A DNA stretch of 38,814 bases, from the NCBI GenBank assembly GCA_001782045.1, contig MFNK01000003.1, positions 165,905-204,718 on the forward strand. The letters run 5' to 3'. Numbering within the stretch: the stretch's first letter is position 1; each line of letters starts with the position of its first letter. The position numbers and the translations under genes were made by a program. The notes under the pieces were generated by a model, which was given only the letters and a program-made list of their open reading frames with translations, did not search any database and was not told where the DNA came from. Origin of the DNA: Candidatus Levybacteria bacterium RIFCSPHIGHO2_01_FULL_36_15b. Its GTDB lineage: Bacteria; Patescibacteriota; Microgenomatia; Levybacterales; UBA12049. This document shows positions 7,141-15,102 of this stretch, piece after piece.

Positions 7141-9414
7141 ATGGCACACTCTGCCCCAAATTTGGTGTGGTTTAGACAAGTAGATAAAGAGGATATTGCA
7201 CTCGTTGGAGGAAAAGGAGCTAATTTAGGAGAAATCACAAGAGCAGGCTTTAATGTACCCCCCGGATTTATTATAATTTCTAAAGCGTATTTTAATTTTG
7301 TTAAAGACAATAGTTTAGAGTTAAAAATAAAACATCTGCTTTCCACCGTCAATCTAAAAAATCAAAAATCTTTGGAGCAGGTCTCTTTGCATATTAAAAC
7401 ACTAATTATCAATTCAAAAATTTCAGAAGAATTAGCATTAGAGATAGTTAATAATTATAGAAAACTAGGAGGTGCAATAAATGAGCCACTTGTGGCCGTC
7501 AGATCTTCAGCTACCGCAGAAGATCTAAAAACAGCTTCTTTTGCAGGACAGCAAGAAACCTTTTTAAATGTTAAAGGAGACTCTGTTTTAATTGAAAAAG
7601 TAAAAGAAGCATGGGCTTCCCTCTACGACGCAAGAGCAATTTTCTATAGACACGAACAGCGGTTTGATAACAAAATAATTGGGATCGCACTGGTTGTTCA
7701 AAAAATGATAGAGTCAGAAAAGTCAGGGGTTATGTTTACTATAGATCCACTTAGTAATGACAAGAGGAAAATTGTAATCGAGGCAATATTGGGACTTGGA
7801 GAAATGATTGTTCAAGGAGAAGAAAAACCCGATAGATACGAAGTTGATAAAGAATCTTTTTCTATTATTAGCAAAAATATTTCAACACAAAAGTTTTTAC
7901 TTTCAAAGAAAGGAACCGAGAACAAAAAAATCAAAATAAGTAGTACAAAAGGAAGCGCTCAGAAGTTATCAGAAAAAGAAATACTGGAATTAGCAAGGGT
8001 TGGCAAAGACATAGAAAAGCATTATTATTTTCCGCAAGACATTGAATGGGCTATTGAGGGGAACAAAGTATATATTGTACAAACAAGATCTGTGACAACT
8101 ACAAAAATAGTTAATAAGTCTAATATAGAAAATACCAGTAAAACTCTAGGTAAATTGCTTTTAAAAGGAGATCCGGCGAGTCCAGGAATATCTTCTGGTC
8201 TTGCCAAGGTTATTAAAAGCTCAAAAGAAATGGATAAAATACTAAACGGCGACGTTTTAGTAGCTCCGCAAACAAATCCGGACTATGTTCCCGCAATGAA
8301 AAGAGCATCTGCAATAGTTACTGATTCGGGAGGAAGAACCTCACATGCAGCAATTGTTTCAAGAGAACTTGGTATTCCTGCAATTGTTGGTACTGAAAAC
8401 GCAACGACTGTTTTAAAAAACGAGAAAATTATAACAGTGAACGGTTCGACAGGCGAAGTATTTAAAGGGGGATTCGTCAAAAGTATTATTCCACAAGAGC
8501 AAATTGATACCGATATTAAAACTGCTACAAAAGTTTACGTAAATTTGGCAGAACCTGAAGCAGCAGAGCGCGTTGCACAAAGAAATGTTGATGGCGTAGG
8601 GCTTTTACGGGCGGAATTTATGATGGCAGAAATTGGCATACATCCCAAAAAACTAATAAAAGACGGCAAAGCAGATTTATTTGTTGACAAACTAAGTGAA
8701 GGATTGACAAAATTTTGCAAAGCATTTAACCCTAGACCTATTATTTACAGAACTTCAGATTTTAAAACTAATGAATATAGAAACCTAACAGGAGGTAAGG
8801 ACTATGAACCATTAGAAGAAAACCCAATGCTTGGGTTTAGAGGAGTATATAGATATATTCAAGATGAAGAAGTTTTTAAACTAGAGCTTAAAGCTATTAA
8901 AAGAGTAAGGGAAAAAGAAGGATTTAAAAACCTTTGGATAATGCTACCTTTTGTAAGAACAGTTGAAGAGTTAGTTAAGGTAAAAAAAATAATAAATGAC
9001 TTTGGGTTAGAAAGGTCCCCACATTTTAAATTATGGATGATGGTTGAAATTCCTTCAAATGTAATAATGCTGGAGCAGTTTATAGATGTTGGAATAGATG
9101 GCATTTCTATTGGCTCAAACGACTTAACTATGCTAATTTTAGGTACAGATAGAGACAACTCGGAACTTGCTCATGAATTCAACGAAATGAATCCTGCTGT
9201 TCTATGGGCGTTTGAACACGTTGTTCGTACTGCAAATAAAAAAGGAATAACTTCATCTATGTGTGGACAGGCGGTTTCAACATATTCAGAGCTAACAAAA
9301 AGATTGGTTAAACTCGGAGTAACAAGTGTGTCGGTGTCACCCGACGCAATTGAGAACACCAGAAAATTAATTATGCATTTTGAAAAGGAGCATTTAAGAA
9401 ATGGCAAAAATTAA
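7141..9414 (+). CDS. ppsA: Phosphoenolpyruvate synthase (pyruvate, water dikinase)
   Basis: Converts pyruvate plus ATP to PEP, AMP and phosphate. An N-terminal ATP-grasp domain carries VGGKGANLGEI (22-32) and VAVRSSATAEDL. The swivelling phosphohistidine domain carries GGRTSHAAIVSRELGIPA with H402. A C-terminal PEP-utilising TIM barrel ends in SSMCGQAVS with the catalytic C708. At 757 aa it has full length. The ATG at 7141 is placed by a promoter 6 nt upstream. The gene overlaps eno by 14 bp, which couples PEP synthesis to enolase. PEP synthase is preferred over pyruvate phosphate dikinase because of the length and the GGRTSHAAI context. In a fermentative CPR cell it may run in either direction. 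Confidence 0.93.
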   Translation: MAHSAPNLVWFRQVDKEDIALVGGKGANLGEITRAGFNVPPGFIIISKAYFNFVKDNSLELKIKHLLSTVNLKNQKSLEQVSLHIKTLIINSKISEELALEIVNNYRKLGGAINEPLVAVRSSATAEDLKTASFAGQQETFLNVKGDSVLIEKVKEAWASLYDARAIFYRHEQRFDNKIIGIALVVQKMIESEKSGVMFTIDPLSNDKRKIVIEAILGLGEMIVQGEEKPDRYEVDKESFSIISKNISTQKFLLSKKGTENKKIKISSTKGSAQKLSEKEILELARVGKDIEKHYYFPQDIEWAIEGNKVYIVQTRSVTTTKIVNKSNIENTSKTLGKLLLKGDPASPGISSGLAKVIKSSKEMDKILNGDVLVAPQTNPDYVPAMKRASAIVTDSGGRTSHAAIVSRELGIPAIVGTENATTVLKNEKIITVNGSTGEVFKGGFVKSIIPQEQIDTDIKTATKVYVNLAEPEAAERVAQRNVDGVGLLRAEFMMAEIGIHPKKLIKDGKADLFVDKLSEGLTKFCKAFNPRPIIYRTSDFKTNEYRNLTGGKDYEPLEENPMLGFRGVYRYIQDEEVFKLELKAIKRVREKEGFKNLWIMLPFVRTVEELVKVKKIINDFGLERSPHFKLWMMVEIPSNVIMLEQFIDVGIDGISIGSNDLTMLILGTDRDNSELAHEFNEMNPAVLWAFEHVVRTANKKGITSSMCGQAVSTYSELTKRLVKLGVTSVSVSPDAIENTRKLIMHFEKEHLRNGKN

Positions 9415-10657
9415 AACAATATCTGCACGAGAAATATTAAATTCTAAAGGAGAGCCAACAATAGAAACAACAGTTATTCTTTCTGATGGAGCAGTTGGAA
9501 TATCGTCTGTTCCAAGCGGCACATCCATTGGCAAATACGAAGCTCTAGAACTTCGCGATAACGACGAAAAAAGATTTGAGGGAAAAGGAGTGCTGAATGC
9601 GGTTAATAATGTACAAAAATATATTTTTCCTGCAATTTCAGGAATGGAGGCAAGTAATTTATCCGTAGTAGATAAAAAGCTAATAGAACTTGATGGAACA
9701 TCTAATAAACAAAAACTCGGAGCAAACTCAATACTTTCCGTATCAATTGCCGTAGCCAAGGCAGCAGCTAAAAGCTCTGTACTTCCTACCTTTTTATATT
9801 TAAGAGAGTTTACAAAGAAAGAAGCGGAAATAAAAGTTCCGACACCCTCTTTTAATATTTTAAATGGTGGAAAACATGGAGATGGAAATATTGATTTTCA
9901 AGAGTTTTTAGCAATACCTGCAAGTTCTAAAACCTACTCTGAGGGATTAATGCACGGAATAAATGTATATTCTTCCTTAAAAAAGACAATTCAGCAAAAT
10001 AACTTGTCAACGCTAACCGGATTAGAAGGTGGATTTTCACCAAAATTAGCCTCAAATCAAGACGGATTGCTTTTAATTAAGCAAGCAATCGAGGCAATTA
10101 ATTTAAGACTGGGTTTTGACATGTTTATTGGATTAGATCCCGCTGCTAATGAGTTTTATTTAGAAGGAAATTACCGGATAAAAGATAAAGCAACTGCGCT
10201 GTCTTCTAAGGAGTTAATTGAATTTTATACTATGCTAAATTCTCAATACCATCTTTTATACCTTGAAGATGGGTTGGCAGAAGATGATTGGGGCGGATGG
10301 CAGGAATTATATACCACAATGTCAAAAGACACTTTAATAGTTGGAGATGATTTAATTGCTTCAAACCCTTTTAGGCTACAGGAGGCAATTCAAAAAAATA
10401 CGATAGGTGGAGTTGTAATTAAACCAAATCAAATAGGCACAGTAATTGAAGCACTAGCAGTTTGCGAAATGGCAAAGCAAGCAGGCTTAAAAGTTACTGT
10501 TTCACACAGAAGCGGAGAAACTACGGATGATTTTATTGCAGATTTTGCAGTCGCAGCGGGTGCCGATTATGTTAAGTTTGGGGCACCGGTCAGAGGCGAA
10601 AGAGTTGCTAAGTATAACAGGCTTCTTGCCATTGAAAAGCAAATTGCTTCACTTTAG
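9401..10657 (+). CDS. eno: Enolase
   Basis: Interconverts 2-phosphoglycerate and PEP. The family landmarks are present in order: ARQILNSRG-like AREILNSKGEP (9-19), active-site loop SGTSIGKYEALELRD, E168 in DFQEF, E209 in LEGGFSP, metal ligands D246 (GLDPAA), E289 (LEDGLAEDDW) and D316 (VGDDL), catalytic K341 in VIKPNQIG, and SHRSGETTDD. The protein is somewhat divergent: SGTSIG replaces the usual SGASTG, and GGKHGDGNID replaces GGxHADNxxD. Even so, all catalytic residues are kept. An AAGGAG stretch about 10 nt before the ATG gives ribosome binding inside ppsA. It ends in a 9-bp convergent overlap with rsmI. Confidence 0.95.
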   Translation: MAKIKTISAREILNSKGEPTIETTVILSDGAVGISSVPSGTSIGKYEALELRDNDEKRFEGKGVLNAVNNVQKYIFPAISGMEASNLSVVDKKLIELDGTSNKQKLGANSILSVSIAVAKAAAKSSVLPTFLYLREFTKKEAEIKVPTPSFNILNGGKHGDGNIDFQEFLAIPASSKTYSEGLMHGINVYSSLKKTIQQNNLSTLTGLEGGFSPKLASNQDGLLLIKQAIEAINLRLGFDMFIGLDPAANEFYLEGNYRIKDKATALSSKELIEFYTMLNSQYHLLYLEDGLAEDDWGGWQELYTTMSKDTLIVGDDLIASNPFRLQEAIQKNTIGGVVIKPNQIGTVIEALAVCEMAKQAGLKVTVSHRSGETTDDFIADFAVAAGADYVKFGAPVRGERVAKYNRLLAIEKQIASL

Positions 10658-11347
10658 GTTAAATAACACGGTTAATTCCCCTCTTACCTTGGTTTTTGAA
10701 TATATTTGAATGAATTCTTGGATATTTTTTTGCTCAGTATTTTCGTAAATTTTTGTCAGCTCTCTTGAAATTGTAATTTGTATATTTCCGAAAACTTCCA
10801 TTAAGTCTTCCAAGGTCTTTAATATTTTATGAGGAGATTCATAGAAAATAATTGTTGATTTAATAAATTCTTGCGATTTTTTAATATTTTCAAAAAGTTT
10901 AATTCTGTGTCCTCTTTTTAACGGAGGAAATCCTATAAAAAGAAATTTATCCGTAGGTAAGCCACTTGATGAAAGAGCAGTTATTACAGCAGAAGCCCCA
11001 GGAATTGAGATAACTTTTATACCTAAAAGCCTACATTCTCTAACTAATTTAAATCCCGGATCCGAAATTGTAGGGGTACCCGCATCAGACACAAGTGCCA
11101 CGTCCATTTCATTTTTAAGCATATTAATTACCTGAACCATTTTTCCTTGCTCATTCTTCTCGTAAAATGGAAAGAATTTTCCAATTAATTCTTTTTCTTT
11201 GCCTAAAAAATACTTTTTAATAAGTATGGAGGTAGTTCTTGTGTCTTCACACGCAATAAAATCCACTTTCTCAAGAACCTCCAACGCTCTTGAGGTTATG
11301 TCTTGTAAATTTCCTATTGGTGTTGCTACAATGAACAATGTTCCCAT
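10649..11347 (-). CDS. rsmI: 16S rRNA (cytidine1402-2'-O)-methyltransferase RsmI
   Basis: A tetrapyrrole-methylase-fold enzyme that 2'-O-methylates C1402 in the ribosomal decoding centre. It has MGTLFIVATPIGNLQDIT at the start, then FIACEDTRTT, VALVSDAGTPTISDPGF, SIPGASAVITALSSSGL and FIGFPP, all typical of RsmI. I place the start at the ATG at 11347 and not at a possible upstream ATG (11383). The family normally begins with MGTLYIVATPIGN, and a TATAAT box (11370-11375) lies between the two ATGs. That gives 232 aa. The start codon shares CATG with the divergent DedA start, and the 3' end overlaps eno by 9 bp. Confidence 0.95.
   Translation of the reverse strand: MGTLFIVATPIGNLQDITSRALEVLEKVDFIACEDTRTTSILIKKYFLGKEKELIGKFFPFYEKNEQGKMVQVINMLKNEMDVALVSDAGTPTISDPGFKLVRECRLLGIKVISIPGASAVITALSSSGLPTDKFLFIGFPPLKRGHRIKLFENIKKSQEFIKSTIIFYESPHKILKTLEDLMEVFGNIQITISRELTKIYENTEQKNIQEFIQIYSKTKVRGELTVLFNLK
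11303..11332 (+). promoter_or_regulatory. Promoter of the DedA gene, inside rsmI
   Basis: TTGTAA (11303-11308), 18 nt, then an extended -10 TGCTACAAT (TACAAT at 11327-11332). It ends 13 nt before the chosen DedA ATG at 11346. It lies wholly within the 5' coding part of rsmI on the other strand. Confidence 0.45.
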
Positions 11348-11969
11348 GTTAGAGTTTTTAACAGAACCTATTATACATCTCATAGAATCCGGAGGCTACT
11401 TTTCTATCTTTATACTCATGCTTTTGGAATCGGCTTTAATCCCTATACCCTCAGAAATTACAATGCCTTTTGCAGGATTTTTAGTAAGTCAGGGAAAAAT
11501 GAACTTCTGGGTTGTAGTATTCGTAGGCGCTTTGGCAAATTTAGTAGGTTCACTTATTGCTTACGGTCTTGGATACTATCTTGAAGAACATATTATTTTA
11601 AAATTAGTTAGAAAATATGGGAAGTTTTTGCTAATTACAGAACACGAATATACAAAATCCGTAAAATGGCTTAACAAATACGGCGATTTTGTTGCGTTTT
11701 TTTCAAGGGTATTGCCAGCTGTTAGGACCTTTATTTCTCTTCCGGCAGGACTTGCAGAAATGAATATCTGGAAATTTTCCTTCTATACATTTTTGGGCTC
11801 ATTAATATGGTCAACGCTTTTAACTTATGTCGGCGTAAAATTTGGCGCAGAATGGCACGTGCTGGGCCCTTATTTTAAGAAATTTGATGTTTTAATAGTA
11901 ATTTTAGCTGTTATTGTAGGAATTTGGTATATCAACCACAAATTGAAGATTGTCAAGCTCAGGCGCTAG
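11346..11969 (+). CDS. DedA family membrane protein (SNARE-associated/VTT domain)
   Basis: An integral membrane protein of the DedA family, thought to be lipid flippases/transporters; bacterial members such as UptA and PopT translocate undecaprenyl phosphate. Signature parts are FILMLLESALIPIPSEITMPFAGFL near the N terminus, a glycine-rich LVGSLIAYGLGYYLEE, and FFSRVLPAVRTFISLPAGLAEM, the conserved R-x3-P-x3-R-type segment. About five hydrophobic segments are visible. The open frame extends further upstream, but the ATG at 11346 (207 aa) gives the usual DedA length and fits the promoter. The end overlaps lexA by 4 bp in convergent orientation. Confidence 0.88.
   Translation: MLEFLTEPIIHLIESGGYFSIFILMLLESALIPIPSEITMPFAGFLVSQGKMNFWVVVFVGALANLVGSLIAYGLGYYLEEHIILKLVRKYGKFLLITEHEYTKSVKWLNKYGDFVAFFSRVLPAVRTFISLPAGLAEMNIWKFSFYTFLGSLIWSTLLTYVGVKFGAEWHVLGPYFKKFDVLIVILAVIVGIWYINHKLKIVKLRR
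11370..11375 (-). promoter_or_regulatory. -10 box of rsmI, inside the DedA gene
   Basis: TATAAT on the minus strand, 22 nt before the rsmI ATG at 11347. No strong -35 is visible. Its position downstream of the alternative ATG at 11383 argues for the shorter rsmI start. Confidence 0.4.
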
Positions 11970-12595
11970 TCGAACCTACGGACTAAACCAACAACTTTAC
12001 CCTGAATTGTTAATTTTGTTGGATAAATTGGAGCCATTTCTGAATTTGCCGGTTTTAATACAACTCTTCCGTCTTCCTTATAAAATTTTTTAAGAGTCGC
12101 AAGATTATCATCAACCATTGCAACTACAATGTCGCCATTTATTGCTTCGTTTACTTTCTCTATAACAACAAAATCTCCGTCTAAAATACCCTCTTCAATC
12201 ATAGACTTTCCTTTAACTTGTAATACATAGGCAGTACTTTTACCTGAAAGAAGTGATGCAGATACATAAAAGGTTGCGTTTGGGTCTGTATATGGTTCTA
12301 AAGGTGCTCCTGCAGCAATAAAACCCATTAAAGGAAGCTCTATGGCAGGCTTGCTGCCAAGTAGAGAAAATTGTACTTTCTCGTCTACTATTTTTAAAAC
12401 TCTAGTATTTCCGTCAACCTTTTGGACATAACCTTTTTCCACTAAAGATCTGATAAGCGTATGGACTGTAGAATTACTTCTGTGTCCTGTTCCTTGGGCT
12501 ATTTCGGAGAGCGTTGGAGAATAACCATACTGCCGCTGAAATTGGGCAAGAAATTCTAAAACCTCTCTTTCTTTTCTATAAAGTACTCCGGGCAT
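11966..12595 (-). CDS. lexA: SOS repressor LexA
   Basis: A transcriptional repressor of the SOS response that cleaves itself when RecA filaments form. An N-terminal winged helix-turn-helix covers about 1-65 (YSPTLSEIAQGTGHRSNSTVH). The peptidase domain follows: cleavage site A95-G96 in GFIAAGAP, nucleophile S131 in KGKSMIEEGILDGD, and general base K169 in LATLKKFYK. Length 209 aa is normal. It is divergent from uvrB, a classic SOS gene, across an 82-bp gap, so both are probably LexA-controlled. The recognition helix differs from E. coli and Bacillus, and the gap lacks both of their known boxes; see the palindrome at 12601. The 3' end overlaps the DedA gene by 4 bp. Confidence 0.95.
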   Translation of the reverse strand: MPGVLYRKEREVLEFLAQFQRQYGYSPTLSEIAQGTGHRSNSTVHTLIRSLVEKGYVQKVDGNTRVLKIVDEKVQFSLLGSKPAIELPLMGFIAAGAPLEPYTDPNATFYVSASLLSGKSTAYVLQVKGKSMIEEGILDGDFVVIEKVNEAINGDIVVAMVDDNLATLKKFYKEDGRVVLKPANSEMAPIYPTKLTIQGKVVGLVRRFD

Positions 12596-12600
12596 GGTAT

Positions 12601-12613
12601 GTATAAAATATAC
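12601..12613. promoter_or_regulatory. Perfect palindrome GTATA-AAA-TATAC, candidate LexA operator
   Basis: A 13-bp inverted repeat overlaps the -10 box of lexA, 6-18 bp upstream of its start. A dimeric repressor bound here would block lexA. Neither the E. coli CTGT-N8-ACAG box nor the Bacillus GAAC-N4-GTTC box is found in the lexA-uvrB gap. Its identity as an operator is inference from position and symmetry. Confidence 0.4.
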
Positions 12614-12636
12614 GAAAAAAAGTAGAACTTTGTCAA
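12607..12636 (-). promoter_or_regulatory. Promoter of lexA
   Basis: On the minus strand TTGACA (12636-12631), 18 nt, TATATT (12612-12607), then 11 nt to the ATG at 12595. The -10 lies inside the GTATA-AAA-TATAC palindrome. Confidence 0.55.
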
Positions 12637-12658
12637 GAAGTCAAATGTAATCAAACTA

Positions 12659-12667
12659 TGCTAAAAT
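12659..12667 (+). promoter_or_regulatory. Extended -10 promoter of uvrB
   Basis: TGCTAAAAT (TGn plus TAAAAT) ends 10 nt before the ATG at 12678. A -35 at the right distance is weak (AGTCAA). Confidence 0.5.
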
Positions 12668-12677
12668 AAAGTGCTTT

Positions 12678-14666
12678 ATGTTATTTAATTTAAAATCAAA
12701 ATTTAAGCCTACGGGAGATCAGCCTCGTGCTATTGAAAAATTAACAAAAGGACTAAAAAACAATTCTAAACACCAGGTTTTACTCGGTGTAACAGGTAGC
12801 GGTAAGACTTTTACAATGGCAAATGTTATTCAAAACACCCAAAAACCAACCCTAGTAATTTCGCATAATAAAACCCTCGCAGGACAGCTTTATCAAGAAT
12901 TTAGGGATTTTTTTCCAAACAACGCAGTTTCATATTTTGTTTCCTATTACGATTTTTATCAACCGGAGGCATATGTCCCACAAAGTGACACATATATTGA
13001 AAAAGAAGTAGAAATTAATGAAGAAATAGACAAATTAAGACTACTGGCTACTACAAATCTTTTAACTAGAAAAGATGTGATAGTCGTAGCTTCGGTTTCA
13101 TGTATTTACAATCTAGGATCCCCTGTCGAATACGGAAAATTTGTGATGGATTTAAAAAAAGGTACAAGAATAGATCAAAATGATGTTTTATTTAAGCTTT
13201 CAGACTTGCAGTACGAAAGAAACGATTACGGATTTAAACGAGGAACTTTTAGAGTACGAGGTGAAGATATAGATTTGTTTCCTGCCTACTCGGAAAATGC
13301 ACTAAGAATGGAGATAACTAACTCAATTTTAAAAAAAATGTATGAATTTAGTCCCTTAACTGGTGAAATTACTAGACAATTAGAGAAATATGTAATTTAT
13401 CCAGCGAAACATTATATGACAGACCCATCTATTTATCGGGATGTATTTCCAAGAATAAAGAAAGAGATGGAAGAAAGAGTAGGTAAATTTAAAAAAGAAG
13501 GAAAGTTAATCGAGGCACAGCGCATTGAGCAAAGAACAAATTTTGATTTAGATATGATACAGGAGTTAGGCTATGTAAACGGTATAGAAAACTATTCAAG
13601 ATACTTCGATGGAAGAAAGCCGGGAGAACCTCCTTTTACCCTTTTAGATTACATGAAAGAGTGTTCAAATGATTTTTTAACTATAATCGACGAGTCTCAT
13701 ATGACGCTTCCCCAACTTCGAGGAATGTATAACGGAGACAGGGCAAGAAAAGAAACTCTTATTGATTATGGGTTTAGACTCCCTTCCGCATTGGATAATA
13801 GACCCTTGCGTTATGAAGAATTTGCAAGAAGAATTAAAGAAGCTGTCTATGTAAGTGCAACTCCAAATGACTACGAAATTTCATTAGCAAAGGAATATGA
13901 TGCAGTTGCGGAACAGCTTATTAGACCTACAGGTTTAGTTGATCCGGTAGTAAGCGTTAGAAAAACTAAGGGACAAATTGAAGATTTAATTAAAGAGATA
14001 GAAAAGCGCGTATCCAAGAAACAACGTGTACTCGTTACGACATTAACAAAAAGAATGTCAGAAGATTTATCTACATATCTTGCCGAAAGAGACATAAAAG
14101 TTTCCTATTTACATGCGGATATAGAAACTTTGCAAAGGCAGGACGTATTAGACAGGCTAAGAGGCGGCGAATATGACGTTTTGGTAGGAATTAACTTACT
14201 AAGAGAAGGCTTGGATTTACCCGAGGTTGCTTTAGTTGCAATTTTGGATGCTGACAAAGAAGGATTTTTGCGAAGCAGAACGTCTTTAATCCAAACAATG
14301 GGAAGAGCCGCAAGAAATGTTGATAGCGAAGTTATTATGTATGCAGATACTGTTACAGGGTCTATGAATGAAGCCATTAAAGAGGTAGAAAGAAGAAGAA
14401 GTGTTCAGCTTAAATACAACAAAAAGCACCGTATTACTCCAAGATCAATTGAAAAAGTAATAAGAGCAAGGCTAGTTGAGGAAAAGATAGAAGACGAAAA
14501 ACAAGCTAATTACTTATTAACTCTACAAAAGAAAGAAATATTGCTTCCAGATGAAAAAGAAAAGTTAATTAAAAGATTGTCTTTAGAAATGAGAAATGCC
14601 GCAAAAGAGCTAGATTTTGAAACTGCAGCTATATTAAGAGATCAAATTAGATTTCTCAAAAAATAA
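12678..14666 (+). CDS. uvrB: UvrABC excinuclease subunit B
   Basis: The damage-verification helicase-like subunit of nucleotide excision repair, which receives DNA from UvrA and recruits UvrC. Walker A is GVTGSGKT at 37-44. The damage-probing beta-hairpin region follows (YYDFYQPEAYVPQSDTYIEK), with IDESHMTLPQLRGMYNGD in the helicase core, then the VGINLLREGLDLPEV and QTMGRAARN helicase motifs. A C-terminal UVR motif (about 628-662, ending in ILRDQIRFLKK) contacts UvrC. At 662 aa it is full length. Neighbouring lexA and a shared divergent promoter region indicate SOS control. It ends 3 bp before the convergent 14670-14981 gene. Confidence 0.97.
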   Translation: MLFNLKSKFKPTGDQPRAIEKLTKGLKNNSKHQVLLGVTGSGKTFTMANVIQNTQKPTLVISHNKTLAGQLYQEFRDFFPNNAVSYFVSYYDFYQPEAYVPQSDTYIEKEVEINEEIDKLRLLATTNLLTRKDVIVVASVSCIYNLGSPVEYGKFVMDLKKGTRIDQNDVLFKLSDLQYERNDYGFKRGTFRVRGEDIDLFPAYSENALRMEITNSILKKMYEFSPLTGEITRQLEKYVIYPAKHYMTDPSIYRDVFPRIKKEMEERVGKFKKEGKLIEAQRIEQRTNFDLDMIQELGYVNGIENYSRYFDGRKPGEPPFTLLDYMKECSNDFLTIIDESHMTLPQLRGMYNGDRARKETLIDYGFRLPSALDNRPLRYEEFARRIKEAVYVSATPNDYEISLAKEYDAVAEQLIRPTGLVDPVVSVRKTKGQIEDLIKEIEKRVSKKQRVLVTTLTKRMSEDLSTYLAERDIKVSYLHADIETLQRQDVLDRLRGGEYDVLVGINLLREGLDLPEVALVAILDADKEGFLRSRTSLIQTMGRAARNVDSEVIMYADTVTGSMNEAIKEVERRRSVQLKYNKKHRITPRSIEKVIRARLVEEKIEDEKQANYLLTLQKKEILLPDEKEKLIKRLSLEMRNAAKELDFETAAILRDQIRFLKK

Positions 14667-14669
14667 AAT

Positions 14670-14981
14670 TTATTCAGAAGATGACCCTTCTTCATTTCTT
14701 TTGACAGTCTTTTGCTCAACGAGATCCCAAGCTTTAAGCAAAACCTCAGCGCTTATGCCTACCTCAACAAGAGAAGATATCCAGAATCCTTGGGTTTCCA
14801 TTCTGTATGCATAAATAAGATCTTCTACAGATCTTCTCACATTTTCTCGAGTAAATTGTTGGTCTGAAGAAAAAACTCGTTGATATCTTTGTCCTGCTAA
14901 GACAACTTTGGCATTATGCTCTGCTACTCGTTGTTCTAGTTCTTTTTTGTATTCCCAATCGTATTTGTGTTTTTCTGGCAT
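14670..14981 (-). CDS. Hypothetical protein, small, acidic/basic alternating
   Basis: I do not recognise this 103-aa protein. It is highly charged, has no signal peptide or membrane segment, and looks mostly helical: an N-terminal EYKKELEQRVAEHNAKVVL helix, then ENVRRSVEDLIYAYRMETQG and SLVEVGISAEVLLKAWDLVE, with a polar ESSSE-type end. Its reality is supported by a near-consensus promoter 6 nt upstream of the ATG at 14981. The downstream end is convergent with uvrB, 3 bp apart. It is not clearly co-transcribed with the yraN-rplS group upstream, because it has its own promoter. Regulatory or nucleic-acid-associated roles are possible but unsupported. Confidence 0.7.
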   Translation of the reverse strand: MPEKHKYDWEYKKELEQRVAEHNAKVVLAGQRYQRVFSSDQQFTRENVRRSVEDLIYAYRMETQGFWISSLVEVGISAEVLLKAWDLVEQKTVKRNEEGSSSE

Positions 14982-14987
14982 GGCGGA

Positions 14988-15016
14988 ATTCTATAACCAT
15001 GGTCACGTAATGTCAA
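14988..15016 (-). promoter_or_regulatory. Promoter of the 103-aa hypothetical gene
   Basis: On the minus strand TTGACA (15016-15011), exactly 17 nt, TAGAAT (14993-14988), 6 nt, ATG. This is the same architecture as the atpB promoter and predicts a leaderless mRNA. Confidence 0.7.
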
Positions 15017-15102
15017 TTATTTTAAAATTATCCTGAAGACTTTGTCTTTTCTATTGGATTTATTTTTTTCAAACCACATATTACAAAATGTTACTTTTTC
15101 TA

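Noticed and set aside
9394-9759. Open frame antisense to the enolase 5' end
   Set aside because: Enolase motifs on the plus strand are intact, and there is no promoter or Shine-Dalgarno for the reverse frame.
11199-11345. N-terminal extension of the DedA protein by 49 residues
   Set aside because: The extension is antisense to rsmI coding sequence and is polar, unlike DedA proteins. The promoter lies within it.
11348-11383. Longer rsmI start at 11383
   Set aside because: The family begins at MGTLFIVATPIGN, and the TATAAT box lies downstream of the longer start.
15017-15102. Possible terminator AAGAC-TTT-GTCTT after yraN
   Set aside because: The stem is short and AT-rich. On the minus strand, the direction needed for yraN, no T-run follows.
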